From: Aaosphaeria pasadenensis
Taxonomy: Eukaryota; Ascomycota; Dothideomycetes; Pleosporales
Assembly (NCBI GenBank): GCA_022813625.1
Contig: JAKLMB010000004.1
Span: forward strand, 248,001 to 312,000
Direction: 5' to 3'
DNA: 64,000 bases
Shown here: in pieces, positions 24,469 to 35,422 of the stretch
Layout: each line of letters starts with the position of its first letter
Numbering within the stretch: position 1 is the stretch's first letter
Made by a program: the position numbers and the translations under genes
The notes under the pieces: generated by a model
What the model saw: only the letters and a program-made list of their open reading frames with translations
What the model was told of the DNA's origin: nothing
The model's database searches: none

Positions 24469-25002
24469 ATGTACACCTCCTCAAGATTGACCTCTCTCTT
24501 CCTCCTCTTCCTCTCCCTCTTCCACACAACCGTCCTCGCCGGTGCAGCCGCCCAAGTCTACTCTCCAGGTCCCATCCTCAGCGAGCGACAAGATGCCGCC
24601 GCCGATCCCGCCGCACCTGTGGCCGTGAGCACCGGGTCCAACGCGCCCGAATGCCTCCTCTACGCCCGCACCGCCAATCTCTCCACCGTCGGCACCAACA
24701 GCACCTATCGCGCCACCTTCCTCCAGATGTCCCCCATTGGCGCCATCCACAATGCCCGCATGTTCACCGCCGCCATGGACGCCCTCCCCTCCATGACCGC
24801 CGACGCACAGCTCAATACCCTCTGCGGCAACTGGACCACCATTGCCCTCGCTGAGGCGGAGAAGAACTTCACCCAGGCAAAGGTCCTCGAGTTCAACGAT
24901 GTCATCCAGGACGCTCAGGTCATCAAGGCCGGGCCCGAACTCATCGGCATCATCATCTGCGTGCTTGCCGTCTTCTTCGGGGTTTGGTGCTTCATGCCAT
25001 AA
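24469..25002 (+). CDS. Small secreted, C-terminally membrane-anchored glycoprotein, unknown function
   Basis: A single exon of 177 residues with an ATG in a strong context (CACCACCACCATG). Residues 1-25 form a signal peptide (hydrophobic core SLFLLFLSLFHTTVLA). The mature part is Ala/Pro-rich then has a compact domain with two cysteines (PECLLYART and NTLCGNWTT) likely to pair, four N-glycosylation sequons (NLS, NST, NWT, NFT) and a C-terminal hydrophobic segment GPELIGIIICVLAVFFGVWC ending two residues later, so it is either TM anchored or GPI processed. No family is recognised. The ORF is well supported by codon composition and by the preceding C+T-rich leader. It stands alone, with the rhamnogalacturonan lyase converging on it from the other side. 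Confidence 0.78.
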   Translation: MYTSSRLTSLFLLFLSLFHTTVLAGAAAQVYSPGPILSERQDAAADPAAPVAVSTGSNAPECLLYARTANLSTVGTNSTYRATFLQMSPIGAIHNARMFTAAMDALPSMTADAQLNTLCGNWTTIALAEAEKNFTQAKVLEFNDVIQDAQVIKAGPELIGIIICVLAVFFGVWCFMP

Positions 25003-25662
25003 GGGCTTGCGTGGTCAGAAGTAGTGGGATATGGAGGGGTTGGGGTTGGGAAGCTAAGATGGGTGGAGGATGGAGGCGGTGGATTATCGATACCCTACAG
25101 TGCGCGCTAAATGCAACGGCAACGGCAACGCTATGTTATGCCATGTATGATACACCGCAACATTGGGAGAAGGAAACAAAAGATTAGAAAAGAAAGGAAG
25201 AAGGGAAAAGTTGAAGAGAAAGGATAGCATGCTGTTCTATTGTCTTCTTTCTTTCCTTCTTAAGGTGTGACAAGTCGTCGCAAACGTCGGCGCACTCGTT
25301 ATTTCTACGGGGGAGGCCCTACTGGTGGGAAGAGGCGGCGGATGTTGTTCGTTTTCAAGTTCTTGTTTTGTTGCTTTCGTCAGAGATGAAACCATTGCAA
25401 TCGCGGATACCATATTTGAAGTCCAATTCAGAAACATTTTAACTCTTCTATTCTACTCCACACTCTTCACATTCTCACATACAGCCAAGTCGTCATTACA
25501 CTTATTGTTCATATCCATTTTGGCTTTCAAGGAAGTAGATTAGGCATTAGCAGGGGTCATATACATTTTACTCGTACAGCAGTAGCTATCTAATGCTCTT
25601 GCGTCTACCCAGGTATGTACGTACGAGCATATATGGTAGACCTATTTCGTTCCATCCATCCA

Positions 25663-27509
25663 TCAAACCCACTCCAGGATGATGGAATCCCACAGCCAAC
25701 CCCTCCACTGCGCACTACTGTACACTTTGAACTCAATCTTGTTCTCCTCCTTCGCCTTCAACGCTCCGGCTCCGACCTCGAATTCCAACAGCCGCCACTC
25801 GCCCGCCTGCGTCGCACCGCGGTACGTGTCCTGGCTATTGGGCATTTCGGTTATGTTTCCAATCTTGACGTTGTTGAGGAGCACATCTGCCTTGCTGCCT
25901 TGCGAGAAGCCAGCGAGGGAGACGGTGAGTTTGGCAGCGGATGAGTTGCCCGCAGGGAGAGAATCCAGAGGAAAGACGATGGAGTGCGATCCTACTTCGG
26001 ACTGTCCGAAGCACCAGTCGGAGGTATCAGATTCTCCAATGCGATACGTGATGTCTGTGGGGCAATTCGCAATGCGGCCGTGTTCGTACGGATGGGGGCC
26101 ACTGAGCGCGAAGCCAGTCGTCTTGCGATCAAACTCGCCCACCTGGAAGATGCGCTTCTTGACGTCCTGGACCTTCCACGTGAGGGTCTTCAAGTTCGTG
26201 TTCGACCCCTTGCGGATCTGGATCTCAGACTCGCGGTGCAGAGTCGACACGTCTGCGATCTTGCCACCATTCGACCACGCCTCCAGGCCGTACGTGCCCG
26301 TGCGAACGTCCCGGATCGAGAACTTGCCGTTCTCGTCTGCGTACGTGATGTAGTAGTAATCACGGCCCTGGTCGAGGGAGCTCACGCTGGGGTTGTTGTC
26401 GCCGAGGAACACGGCTGCGCCGCCGGCGGGCCGTCCGTCGCTGAGGACGAGCTTGCCCTGTATCTTGCCGCGGGACTGGTATGCGGCGTCCTTGAACCAT
26501 TTGTACGGCCAGGCTCGATCTTCTTGCTTCGCGCGCGAGGCTGCGTCGGATTGGGACCCCGAGTTGAGGTACCAGAGCCAGGGGCCCCAGGTCTTCCCGT
26601 CCGCGAAGGCGTCTCGCGATACCGCTTGGTAGTGGGTGCCGTGGATCATGTTCAGCTGAACGGCGTCGCCCGTTTTGCTCTCGCGATGGATCTATATCGA
26701 CGGGGCTTATTGTGAGCATTGGAAGACTTGGGGTCATGATTGGCGCGATGGTTTGTTACATACCATGAGTTCCTGCTTGAGGTGATTACCATTGATGTAA
26801 TCCTTGCCCGGATTGATGTACCAACTACCAAACTCCTCGCCGTACACGCCGTGAAAGTCTACGTCTTTGATGAAGGCGCTCCAATCGTACTTGGTCAGGA
26901 ACGTGCCGTCTGCCTTTTGCCAGGTTTCATCCTGGACGTTTGTTGCGGAGGCATACTCCGATAGAGGCGGAAGGACGCCGTCCTTGATGTTGGTGCGTCC
27001 ATTGGGGAAGGACTGGTTGTCGAGGCGCCAGAGCGTACGGAACTCCCCAAGCACGGGGAGGGCGCGATTGACGAAGTACTGGTATGCACCCACAAGGTCG
27101 TCGTAGATGACCCAGTGAAAATCTCCTCCGACAGCAGTGAACTTGACGTTGATGTAGTTGGAGCCAGAGTCTACGATGGCTGCAGACGTCCAGTTGAGAT
27201 CGGAGGCAGCGCCGTCTATTTGGTTATATTAGCACCACTCCGAACATTCATATGGTACAGATGTGAAGTTAACTCACTGTAGCTCACATAATGGCCTACT
27301 GCATCACCGACGAGGTCTTTGCCCTTGTACATCAATTTCGTGGCATATTGCTGCCCCTGAGTGACATTCCAGAGCTCATTGCCAATGACCCAAGTCGAGC
27401 CATCAATCTGCTTGAGAAAGCTCTTGCTCTTTGCCCTCTCCTCCAAAGGAGCGGCGACCGCAATTGGGACGAGGGCCGCAAGCCCAAGGATGCTTCGAAC
27501 GGTCACCAT
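25663..27509 (-). CDS. Rhamnogalacturonan lyase (polysaccharide lyase family 4)
   Basis: Three exons (27509-27278, 27215-26764, 26691-25663) encode 570 residues. Introns of 62 and 72 bp use GTGAGT/TAG and GTATGT/TAG, in phases 1 and 0. A signal peptide (MVTVRSILGLAALVPIAVAA) marks it as secreted. The splice joins restore family sequence: GHYVSY|NGAASDLNW and LKQELM|IHRESKTGDAVQLN. The order matches PL4 enzymes: an N-terminal catalytic beta-sandwich (to about residue 330, with DFHWVIYDDL and FHGVYGEEFGSWYI), a small FnIII-like domain (GKIQGKLVLSDGRPAGGAAV), and a C-terminal carbohydrate-binding-like domain ending WRGWLWDSIILEW. It cleaves the alpha-1,4 bond between rhamnose and galacturonic acid in rhamnogalacturonan I by beta-elimination, so it belongs to pectin breakdown and suggests growth on plant material. 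Confidence 0.95.
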
Positions 27510-27522
27510 GATGACGATGCGT

Positions 27523-27532
27523 ACCTAGGTAG
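27523..27532. promoter_or_regulatory. ACCTAGGTAG motif just upstream of the lyase start
   Basis: A palindromic ACCTAGGT core lies 14 bases upstream of the lyase ATG. The same core recurs at 5544, 5896, 24325 and 59428. It may be a transcription factor site or a feature of this genome's intergenic DNA; the function is not known. Confidence 0.35.
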
Positions 27533-28481
27533 ATGACTTTCGAAATATCGAACGTACCCACGTCAGAGAATCCACAAAGTCATCGTCAACTTAAAGTGGC
27601 CGTCTGGAGAAGCTCTTTTGTATCCCCCAACTTTGCTTCATTTATCTCGCGTGGCTAAATTAATTGGTGTGTACCTTAGGTTCGGTCGTCATTGCACCGA
27701 ACGACACCACCGGACCGAAGAATCGCGGGGAGGAGAGCCACCTGGGGTAGAAACCCCAGAGTGATCGGCGGCATAACGTCAATTTCCCTCAAATAGGACG
27801 GCGGGGAGTTTTCCAGAATTGATGGACGATTCAGGGACGGAATGGCGGTCGATGGACTTGTTTCCTCGTCGGTGGTATAGCGCCGCCGCCATCGTCCGTG
27901 GTGACCAGGTGTATGATAATGACCGGGTCTTTGGGACTGTGGAAGTCGGCGTGGCTGCCAAGATCTGGGGCAATTCAGTGCGAAATAAAATGAGCTATTG
28001 AAAGGTTGGTCACTAGTATACCGAGGTATCGCCAAACTTGTATGAATTGTTCATTGATTTTGAAGGTATCTATGCTTGCGGTCCGAAAGGGAAGAGGAGT
28101 GTGTGGAGCTACGCATAGTTAGGCGTCCCAGTGCAAAAGAGTTCGACTTTCTGTTAGAGTCTGATGAACTTTTTATCGGCTCGGATGATATAATGGTACA
28201 AAACAGAAAAATTAATCAGGCCCGCAACCCATCAAGAAGCGGCAATGAAACGACAGAAAGCAGGCGGTTGTGTTACCTCACCGTCTGTGATTTTGAGCTC
28301 TCCGGTCCCGCCGTCAACCGATAATAGCAAGCAATCACGTAGATAGACAGCCTGCGCTATGATGAGTTGTACCATGTGGTGTGATAGAGACTGAGAATTC
28401 TTGCTCTAAGTTTCTCTATCATCCGTAGACTATCAACTATTCCTTTCGTCAACTTTCCAGGTCTCTGCTCTTCTTAAAACC
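27533..28481. other. Intergenic region, no gene seen
   Basis: Promoter side of the lyase gene and 3' flank of the F-box gene. Short ORFs on both strands show no domain. Confidence 0.55.
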
Positions 28482-29621
28482 CTACAGGTCTATTGCATTT
28501 TCTAGCATCTCCAAAACCCTTCGCATGCTCGGTCCGCTGTAATCCACTCCAACAATTCTCTGGCGTCCTGAGGGGCCCTTTCTTCTCAACTGAAGCTTTG
28601 AATTCGAAGGACTGGACCCTACTACACTATCACCTAGAGAATTGAATGTACATGGTAGCGTGCCACGATACACTCTAAGGAAATGAAAGGATATCCGTTC
28701 GAGATCGTGGAAATCCTGTAAGAACCGAAGAATGCCTCTCCAACTTTGATCTAGTCTGGTCCCAAATAACTTTAGAGATCGAAGACAGTGGCGACACCGT
28801 TGTAGAAGCGTATTTAGATTTGCTTCCGAAATTTTCATATAGCTAAACGATAATTCCCGAACATGAGATAGGCTGATTGGTTCGAAATAGAAAGGTTCAA
28901 AAATGGTTACATCAAAATCCAGTTTTCGCAATTGTACCGCTTCTGATACTAACTTCCAAACCCAATCGCAAGGGGTATCGTCAACGCTAAGTCTGAGTGA
29001 CAGTTCTTTAAGCTCGGAGAATGTTTTTCTGAACGTCGGTCTCTCAATCTGCTCCATGTGAATCAGGCCGTTCTTAACTCGATCTTTACTATTCGACCCC
29101 ATCTCAAGACGGAATGTTTCGAGCGCTAGGCCAGTTTCCGCAACAAGGATGAAACAGAGTCCAAGTAAATCGCTGCATCCAAGCATATCTACCCTTGGAG
29201 AGAACATATGGTCATGTTCGTATGGGGTTGTTATGCAAATGGAGCGACAGTTGATAAACCGGAGAATGGTATCGCGTACTTGTTGCATGACGGGGAAGCT
29301 GGAAAGTATAGCTTTGGAAGGTTTGCGCTCTCGACCCCAAATGAGTCCATGGCCAGCTTCTTCGTCCCAATCCAGCCGAAAGACTTTTATGTGCACCACC
29401 CATGTAGACTTTGAGAGGCTTTCGAGCTTTTGTATACTCGCAAATGACATGTTCGTCGTCACTGTAGCGAAATAGGTACACCCGAAATGGTAAGACGACT
29501 TCACTTCAAGCGCTTTGGAAGTCAAGCGTAAGCAACGTAGCTCAGATAACTGAAGATTTCCTGCCACGGATTCGAGAACTTCGGCAGGAAGTGCTGCTAG
29601 ATTTGCTTTCAAGGTGTCCAT
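28482..29621 (-). CDS. F-box protein
   Basis: A single-exon gene of 379 residues. The first 40 residues contain an F-box: LPAEVLESVAGNLQLSELRC followed by LRLTSKALEVKSSYHF, the usual LP.E.L..I...L....L..LRL..K pattern. The remainder has leucine-rich stretches (FSELKELSLRLSVDD, LRKLDFDVTIFEP, VRELSFSYMKISE, LRSLKLFGTRLD, LERISFHFLRVYRG), resembling the irregular LRR-like repeats of many fungal F-box proteins. It probably binds Skp1 and recruits substrates to an SCF ubiquitin ligase; the substrate is unknown. It is transcribed away from SEC39 with only 288 bases between the two ATGs, so the two likely share a bidirectional promoter. Confidence 0.87.
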   Translation of the reverse strand: MDTLKANLAALPAEVLESVAGNLQLSELRCLRLTSKALEVKSSYHFGCTYFATVTTNMSFASIQKLESLSKSTWVVHIKVFRLDWDEEAGHGLIWGRERKPSKAILSSFPVMQQVRDTILRFINCRSICITTPYEHDHMFSPRVDMLGCSDLLGLCFILVAETGLALETFRLEMGSNSKDRVKNGLIHMEQIERPTFRKTFSELKELSLRLSVDDTPCDWVWKLVSEAVQLRKLDFDVTIFEPFYFEPISLSHVRELSFSYMKISEANLNTLLQRCRHCLRSLKLFGTRLDQSWRGILRFLQDFHDLERISFHFLRVYRGTLPCTFNSLGDSVVGSSPSNSKLQLRRKGPSGRQRIVGVDYSGPSMRRVLEMLENAIDL

Positions 29622-29909
29622 GTTTTAGGGCCGCTCGGATGATTCAAGAAGTACTTCTTATTCATATCACTGAATGAGCTTTGCTGTGCGTCAGGGTGCC
29701 AGGAAAGACTGCACGTCAATAGTACGCTACACTCCTGTGGACGATCACAAACATTGGCCAACACACTCGGAGCTTGTATATAGGTTTTTGAATAACACTG
29801 AAATATAATCTTTTTATCGCATTATTTGTATATGTTTTACTGGTAGTTAGTTGTAGTCAAGACGAGATGCGTACAGGTCCGTGCATGCTTAGTAAGGAAC
29901 TATGGATTG
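29622..29909. promoter_or_regulatory. Probable bidirectional promoter, F-box gene / SEC39
   Basis: A 288-base gap between two divergent start codons. It must hold both promoters and 5' UTRs. It includes an A+T-rich stretch around 29785-29840. No specific factor site was identified. Confidence 0.5.
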
Positions 29910-32819
29910 ATGTCACTGATGGATACGCTGGCCTCAAAGACCACACAATTCGCCATGACCAGGCTTGAGCAGCTCTCGGGGCCTCATTGTATACTGCTTG
30001 CTGCGCACTATGCTTCTGAATCCAACATTACCGCATTGCGCGCATTAACCGCACTGAGGACAGCCGATCTTGAGCTTGGATTGGTACTCCGCGTCCTTCT
30101 GACTTACTTGCCAGAGAGCCTGGACCCCTCGCAATATTGCGAGTACCTACACGAGCTCGCAATAAATCCTCAAGCTTCCGCATTGGAGGCCAATCAACCA
30201 GATGTATCATTCGTCGCAGATCTTTCCAACTCACAAGCGCGCAAACGAGCCCATAAACTACACACAACACTAGAGCCCCTCCCGCACCCTCTCTACGAAA
30301 GCGATCCCGATGTTGACGCATTCACACACTTCATAATACACCGATCGCACCGAATCGATGCCGAAATAGGGCAGCTCGAGCTAATATTACAACTTGTGGT
30401 GCCATTCCTTCAACACTCAGAGTATCTGAAGACATGGTTCATCTCCACTGTGCTGCCCTTACTTCGAATTGGCTACGAGTATTATCCACCAAATCCAACT
30501 TTGACGCTGGATAATTTTGCAGAGCTACATGGGATAAGGGCAATCGAATATCAGCTTTCGAACTCACGAGAGATCAAAGGAAACCCGCCTGATGTAAGGA
30601 ATGTCTCGCGAGATTTACGGGGTATAGTAGGTCCTTGGATCTGTGGAGCCAATTTGCGAAAAAGAAGGAGATTGGATTCCGGACAGCGTAGACCATCAAT
30701 AGGCATTTCAGAAGAGGCAGATCAGTACGACTGGGAATGTCTTTTTCACTACCTCGTCCAAACTTCGAAGGTTGATTTTCCTTTCACAACATCCGCCTTC
30801 AACGAGTGGGATGGACCCAGCGATCTCGATTTAGGGGGCTACGATGAGGGGCATGAACTTATTGGAGAGGATCAACAAGGCAAATTGGAGCTCAGATACG
30901 CGCAGGCAGCGTTGGCGAGCATCTATCTAGTGGAGGATAACAGCATGGACACACTTCAAAGAGCACATTCTCTCCTGGCAAGGCTGAGCAATTTGCTCAA
31001 CTTAGAGCCACCACCCGATTTACACATTGGCGTGGGGTTTTTACCTCCATATGACATCGCTTCTCCACCGCTGCATGGAGCAACGTCCACGATTCTCCAA
31101 GAGGAGCATATTCTGAACGCAGATAACGCACTCACACAACCCGACGGGGACCGTGTGCGACTGCTTGCTCTCTTCATATTTTCTGCGTGTCTTTCAACGG
31201 GTCTGCAACAAGTATTCTCCATACGAGACGTCGTGAAAATGTACATCCGGAATGACCCTATTGAGCAGAATGCGCTTCTCCAAAAGATTCTGCATTTGCT
31301 GACGACCACAACCAAGAAAGATGCCGACCAGTGGAGGACTATTCGATCCAAACTGTTATGGCTCTGGAGTTGGGGTACTAACCGCCCCGAAAGCGACCGC
31401 TATGGACAGGGTATTCTGGGTAGCATCGAACAAAGATGTATCGAGATTGAAATTCTCAAAGCACTCATCGAGAGCGGCCATTACACCTTGATAATTCAAA
31501 TATATCTCGAGAATCTCTCCGGTCAGCTTCCTCTAACCCCACAGGAGGTTGAGCGGGTGGTTCTGCAATCCGCGATGAGTCACTACGATAATGCCAGCAA
31601 TGGTAATAGGACAAGAGGTGGCGTGAAAAAGGCATCAGATATCATTGCTGCCTTGGGCCCTCATTTTCCAAACCCAACAAAATTCGAACGCGCACAGGCA
31701 CTGCTTTCTGCGACCCACGCCATGTCTTCGTACTCCCTCATTCTGCAACATGGCGTTCCCTTTCAGCCTGTCAATATTAGAGTGAGCGTGGATCCTTTGT
31801 CACTGCTGCGTAAGCTGCTGTCTCAAAATCGAGGCAGTTATACACATTTGGATGAAATGATCAGAATCGGACAGAACCTGGTGATTTCGATGCCAGCAAC
31901 CCTACTGGAAGATGATAGCGATGCAAATCCACTTGGTCTAACAGCTCTTGAAAAGCGGAAAACCGCTGCTGAACGTCGAGTGACCGGCATGGCAATTGAG
32001 GCGGCACTCGAAGAGGATGACTTTGAGACCGCTTATTCCTATGTGGTGAATAGATTGAGCCCCTCGTCACCTACTCCACTAGTTTCGCCAGCACTATCTA
32101 CTGCTTCCCGACGATTCTCCTTTAGTTCCTACGAATCTTTCAAAGAGGATGATACGGACGATGTAGCTTGGAGGGCAGCACTCAATGCCGGCCGCTATAC
32201 CTCATCACCGATGTCTACTTCCTGGTCGAGTGCGACCGCCCGACCTGACATGCGTCGTCTAGAGCAGCGTATGGAATTATTATCTCAAGCCCTCATTCTC
32301 GCCCCACCATCTCACCTGGAGGAAGTCCTCTCCGTTTGGCGAGAATGTGAAGTTGAGATGACGAACTTGCTTGCCCAAGAAGCCGAAGCAGAAGAGAAGT
32401 TCAACGACAGGGCTGATCGCAGGCTGCCAGGTGCGTTTGCTGAGACGGTAGCGTTGCAGCCCCGTCGTGAGATCGGACGCGGTGCGGTTGAGGAAGCACC
32501 TATGGGCCTGTTCGATGTTGCCAGAGGCGCAGCGGCGGCCTTTTCAAAGAGCGCATTTCCTCTGCGGCAGAACTCGACAGCCTCAAGAACAGTCGGGGAT
32601 GCAACCCCTGCTTCTGGCCGGCAGTCTCTAGATAGTGATCGTATAAGTATGGGCGAGACGGAAGAGGACAGAGTAAAGAAAAGAGACATGGTGGCGAATG
32701 CTGTCACCGGAGGTCTCGCCAGCGGACTCGGTTGGGTGCTGGGTGAGTAATTGAATTCCCGTTTGAGAATGACATTGGACTGATAAACCATAGGAGCCAA
32801 ACCTGTTGATCGTCCATAG
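29910..32819 (+). CDS. SEC39: Sec39 domain protein (Dsl1/NRZ tethering complex)
   Basis: A large exon (29910-32742) and probably a small last exon (32794-32819) encode 952 residues. Sec39 is part of the Dsl1 tethering complex at the ER that captures COPI vesicles for Golgi-to-ER retrograde transport. The whole length is alpha-helical and matches the Sec39 pattern: LLAAHYASESNITALRALTA, LVLRVLLTYLPESLDPSQYC, LQLVVPFLQHSEYLKTWFIS, YEYYPPNPTLTLDNF, EIEILKALIESGHYTLIIQIY, and a conserved C-terminus GGLASGLGWVLG. The main ORF would stop at 32750 as ...WVLGE, but a GTGAGT donor at 32743, an ACTGATAA branch-like site and a CATAG acceptor at 32793 give a phase-1 join ending GWVLGAKPVDRP, which fits the family better. 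The start is ATG 29910; ATG 29919 is an alternative. Confidence 0.9.
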
Positions 32820-33371
32820 TGTAGATATGCCCTGAAGTTGTCTTTTCAAGCGAAAGGTCACATGGTGCTTGATGAAGATAACGAAAGAGTGCATGAAACA
32901 AGTGACATAAGGCAATATTTATCCGATCCGATGGTTGGGCAACTCCTAGAATATGCCATTTATGAGTATCTTTGATGTACTGATTCCGCCTTATATGATT
33001 TTTTTCAGTGTTGTGACACTTGGCTTTCATTAGTGGGGGAAGGACCGCAAGAGCGATATTGTGATGAAGGCCGGAATATAACATTGTGAGTCAGCATAGC
33101 TTCAGATTCTGAAGATGCGTATTTGCAAACAGCGCGCTGTGCCCCAGACGTCTTGTACAACGCTATAAATTTGGTGGAGTCAAAGATCCTGTATTAGAAA
33201 GTTCTTTGCTTCAAAATCTAATCAGTTCACACAATCGATATCTCCGTCATGCAATCAGCGAATCAAGTTCATCTTCAACCCTCAAGAGGAATGAATTTCA
33301 ATTTTCAGACATGAGCTCCCATTCGATTGTCCATCCTCTCGTATTGGGCTAATTTACACGGCCATCCTCCT

Positions 33372-33726
33372 CTACAACTTGCTAATGAAGAGACGGGCAG
33401 CGAAAAGGCGGACTCGCTGGGGAAGGATGTACTTCGAGAAAACGTAGATGAGGGAAGGGATCAAGATAAAGGCCATGGTCGTCTCGTTGACGAAGAAGAA
33501 GGGGATGAGCTGGGGCATGGCAGACTTGAGAACGGTCTAGTTTCGGCGAGTTAGCGATGTTCTCTTCCAGCGGTTATCGAGCAATTACCATCTGCTTAGG
33601 AGCCTCCTTCTGCTGGACCTTGGTCTGGGTGGCAGCGAGAGCCGGGCGAGCCATGACCGATGGCCGGGCGAAGGTGGGAGCGCGCATAGCCCGCGCGAAT
33701 GGGCGGATGAAACGAGAGGAGTTCAT
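33372..33726 (-). CDS. ATP8: Nuclear-encoded ATP synthase subunit 8 with mitochondrial presequence
   Basis: Two short exons, 33726-33589 (46 codons) and 33536-33372, encode 100 residues across a 52-bp intron (GTAATT donor, GCTAACT branch, CTAG acceptor, phase 0). Exon two encodes a complete Atp8: MPQLIPFFFVNE, a single TM helix (TMAFILIPSLIYVFSKYI), then LPQRVRLFAARLFISKL, the conserved fungal mitochondrial subunit 8 shape of about 48 residues. Exon one is a classic presequence: no acidic residues in the first 40, six arginines, Ser/Ala/Pro rich (MNSSRFIRPFARAMRAPTFA). Subunit 8 belongs to the Fo stator and is usually made from mitochondrial DNA. Standard codons, a spliceosomal intron and nuclear neighbours show an expressed nuclear gene, not an inserted mitochondrial fragment. 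A further 5' UTR intron is likely at 33735-33813 (GTACGT ... CACAG). Confidence 0.93.
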
Positions 33727-34407
33727 GATGGGCTCTGTGACGACTACGGGTCAGCGCGCTGTCGTGGATGTTCAATTGGCGGGGAAAAGCTTTTCGGAAG
33801 CTGATTGACGTACGAGATGGTGGTTTGGAAGCCCGGGGAGATGGACGTTGATGGGAATGAAGTCGGTTGTCGTGGTGAAGGTGAAGTCGGCAAAAGCTCG
33901 ATCGTAGCTACGGATCGGAAAGAGCCGCAAACTCTGGGTCACGTGTCCATCCATTTGGTTGGAAATTGAGCACGGACCTTCCATCCTGCAATTGACCAGA
34001 CCGCCGCATTTCACAAGTTTCCTCAGGCAGAATGAACCTGCACGTATATATTCATGGAGAAATTGAGTAGGCTTAATGCTGCTACTGGCTTTTGTAGACA
34101 TGTGCTTGAAGAAAGTCGTTTCGCCAACTGCGGCTCTAGTTCAGATCCACTTCTTGCCACTGACCGCATTTACCAATTCAATCATGCTAATATAGGCGCA
34201 TCAACTATATCATGATAGGAGATTATCCTACAGAATGCATTTTGGTATATTGATCAAAGCTAACCTTTCCTCATCATGCTAACAACATACTACGCCACTC
34301 ATCCGTTGGCCCGTACTGCAGATACGATCGCGCGTACTTAAGGCGGGAACCCCTCACCGAAAGACAATCATCTCGTGAAGAGCGTCAAGACTTCGAAAAG
34401 CTCAATT
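33727..34407. promoter_or_regulatory. Divergent promoter region, ATP8 / NmrA-like gene
   Basis: 680 bases between two divergent starts. The ATP8-proximal part holds a probable 5' UTR intron (33735-33813 on the minus strand: donor GTACGT, GCTGAC branch, CAG acceptor, 79 bp). The rest has no recognised coding content. Confidence 0.45.
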
Positions 34408-35422
34408 ATGGCCATCAATAAAGTTCTGATTATAGGAGTATGATTTTTTGCCTTTTATCCAATTTATTTCTGACATGAATCCTTAGAATTATGACATTTC
34501 CTCTGCCATCATTGATGCGTTGGCGCAATATCGAATCGAGGGCAGTAAATCGTTCGAGGTAACCGCCCTGACCTATCCCTCCCAAACCATTCCACCAGCG
34601 ACAAATGATCCGCATTTCCCTATTCAACACAAGAAGTCTGACTTCACCGATTCTTCTCTACGTTCATCATTGGCTGGACAGGACCTGGTCATTAGCACGA
34701 CAGCTGCAGGAGACTACCACCTCCAAGTCCGCATCATTGATGCCGCTATTGCTGCAGGCGTGAGGCGTTTCGTTCCAAATGAATTCGGTCAAGACTCTTT
34801 GAATGAAGAGATCCAGCAAAGGATGCCACAGAGCGCACAACGTGCGAAGGTTATCGACTATCTTCGTCGGACATCTCAGGCTCGACCCGACTTTGAGTGG
34901 TGCGCGGTAGCGACGGGCTGCATTCTGGATACCCTGCTTCCTTCTGGAGATCTCGGCTTCGACTTGCAGTGGCAGAGCGCATCAATACACGGCACCGGCC
35001 ATGAGTTCTTTGCTGCATCAAGCCTCGAAAGAGTTGGATTAGTTATGGCCAGCATCATCCGACGTTGGGATCAAACGAAGAACAAATACCTATATGCTGC
35101 AGGGGTGTTGACCACTGCACAATCAATTCTTGGCTGTCTGGAGAGATGTTCAGAGGCTACGTGGAGTACTAGCTATTCTGATGTTGAAGAATGCGTAAGA
35201 GAAGGCCATTCAAGAATTCAACGAGGCTGGCCCGACTCCGGCATGTTTCTTTTGGGTAAGAGCGTTCTCTTCGATGGGGAACTCCGGGCTATTGATGCCT
35301 TCCATGACTACAATGCCAATGGTCTCCTACAATTGGAGCCGGAGACGGTCAACGAGATTGTTGAACAAACTTATCGGAAGTTTAAAGATCGAGGTAAACC
35401 TGGGTGTGGCTGCGCTTCGTAG
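34408..35422 (+). CDS. NmrA-like / isoflavone reductase-family oxidoreductase
   Basis: A 30-base first exon (34408-34437, MAINKVLIIG) joins exon two (34487-35422) over a 49-bp intron (GTATGA donor, TTAG acceptor, phase 0), giving 321 residues. The fold follows the NmrA/PCBER-type atypical short-chain reductases: beta-1 VLIIG, then LAGQDLVISTTAAGDYHLQV and IIDAAIAAGVRRFVPNEFGQ, the family signature V(K/R)RF.PSEFG. Later parts include DFEWCAVATGCILDTLL, a substrate-domain segment, and YSDVEECVREGHSRIQRG. Such proteins use or sense NADP(H). The usual GxxGxxG after beta-1 is replaced by G-NYDISSA, so cofactor binding may be weak or altered. The last residues are CGCAS. Substrate and pathway are unknown. 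Confidence 0.87.

Noticed and set aside
25984..26715. 243-codon plus ORF inside the lyase gene
   Set aside because: Antisense shadow of the PL4 coding exon, without domain.
33772..34101. 109-codon minus ORF directly upstream of ATP8
   Set aside because: It does not stay in frame with ATP8 across the likely 5' UTR intron and has no domain; probably 5' UTR or promoter sequence.
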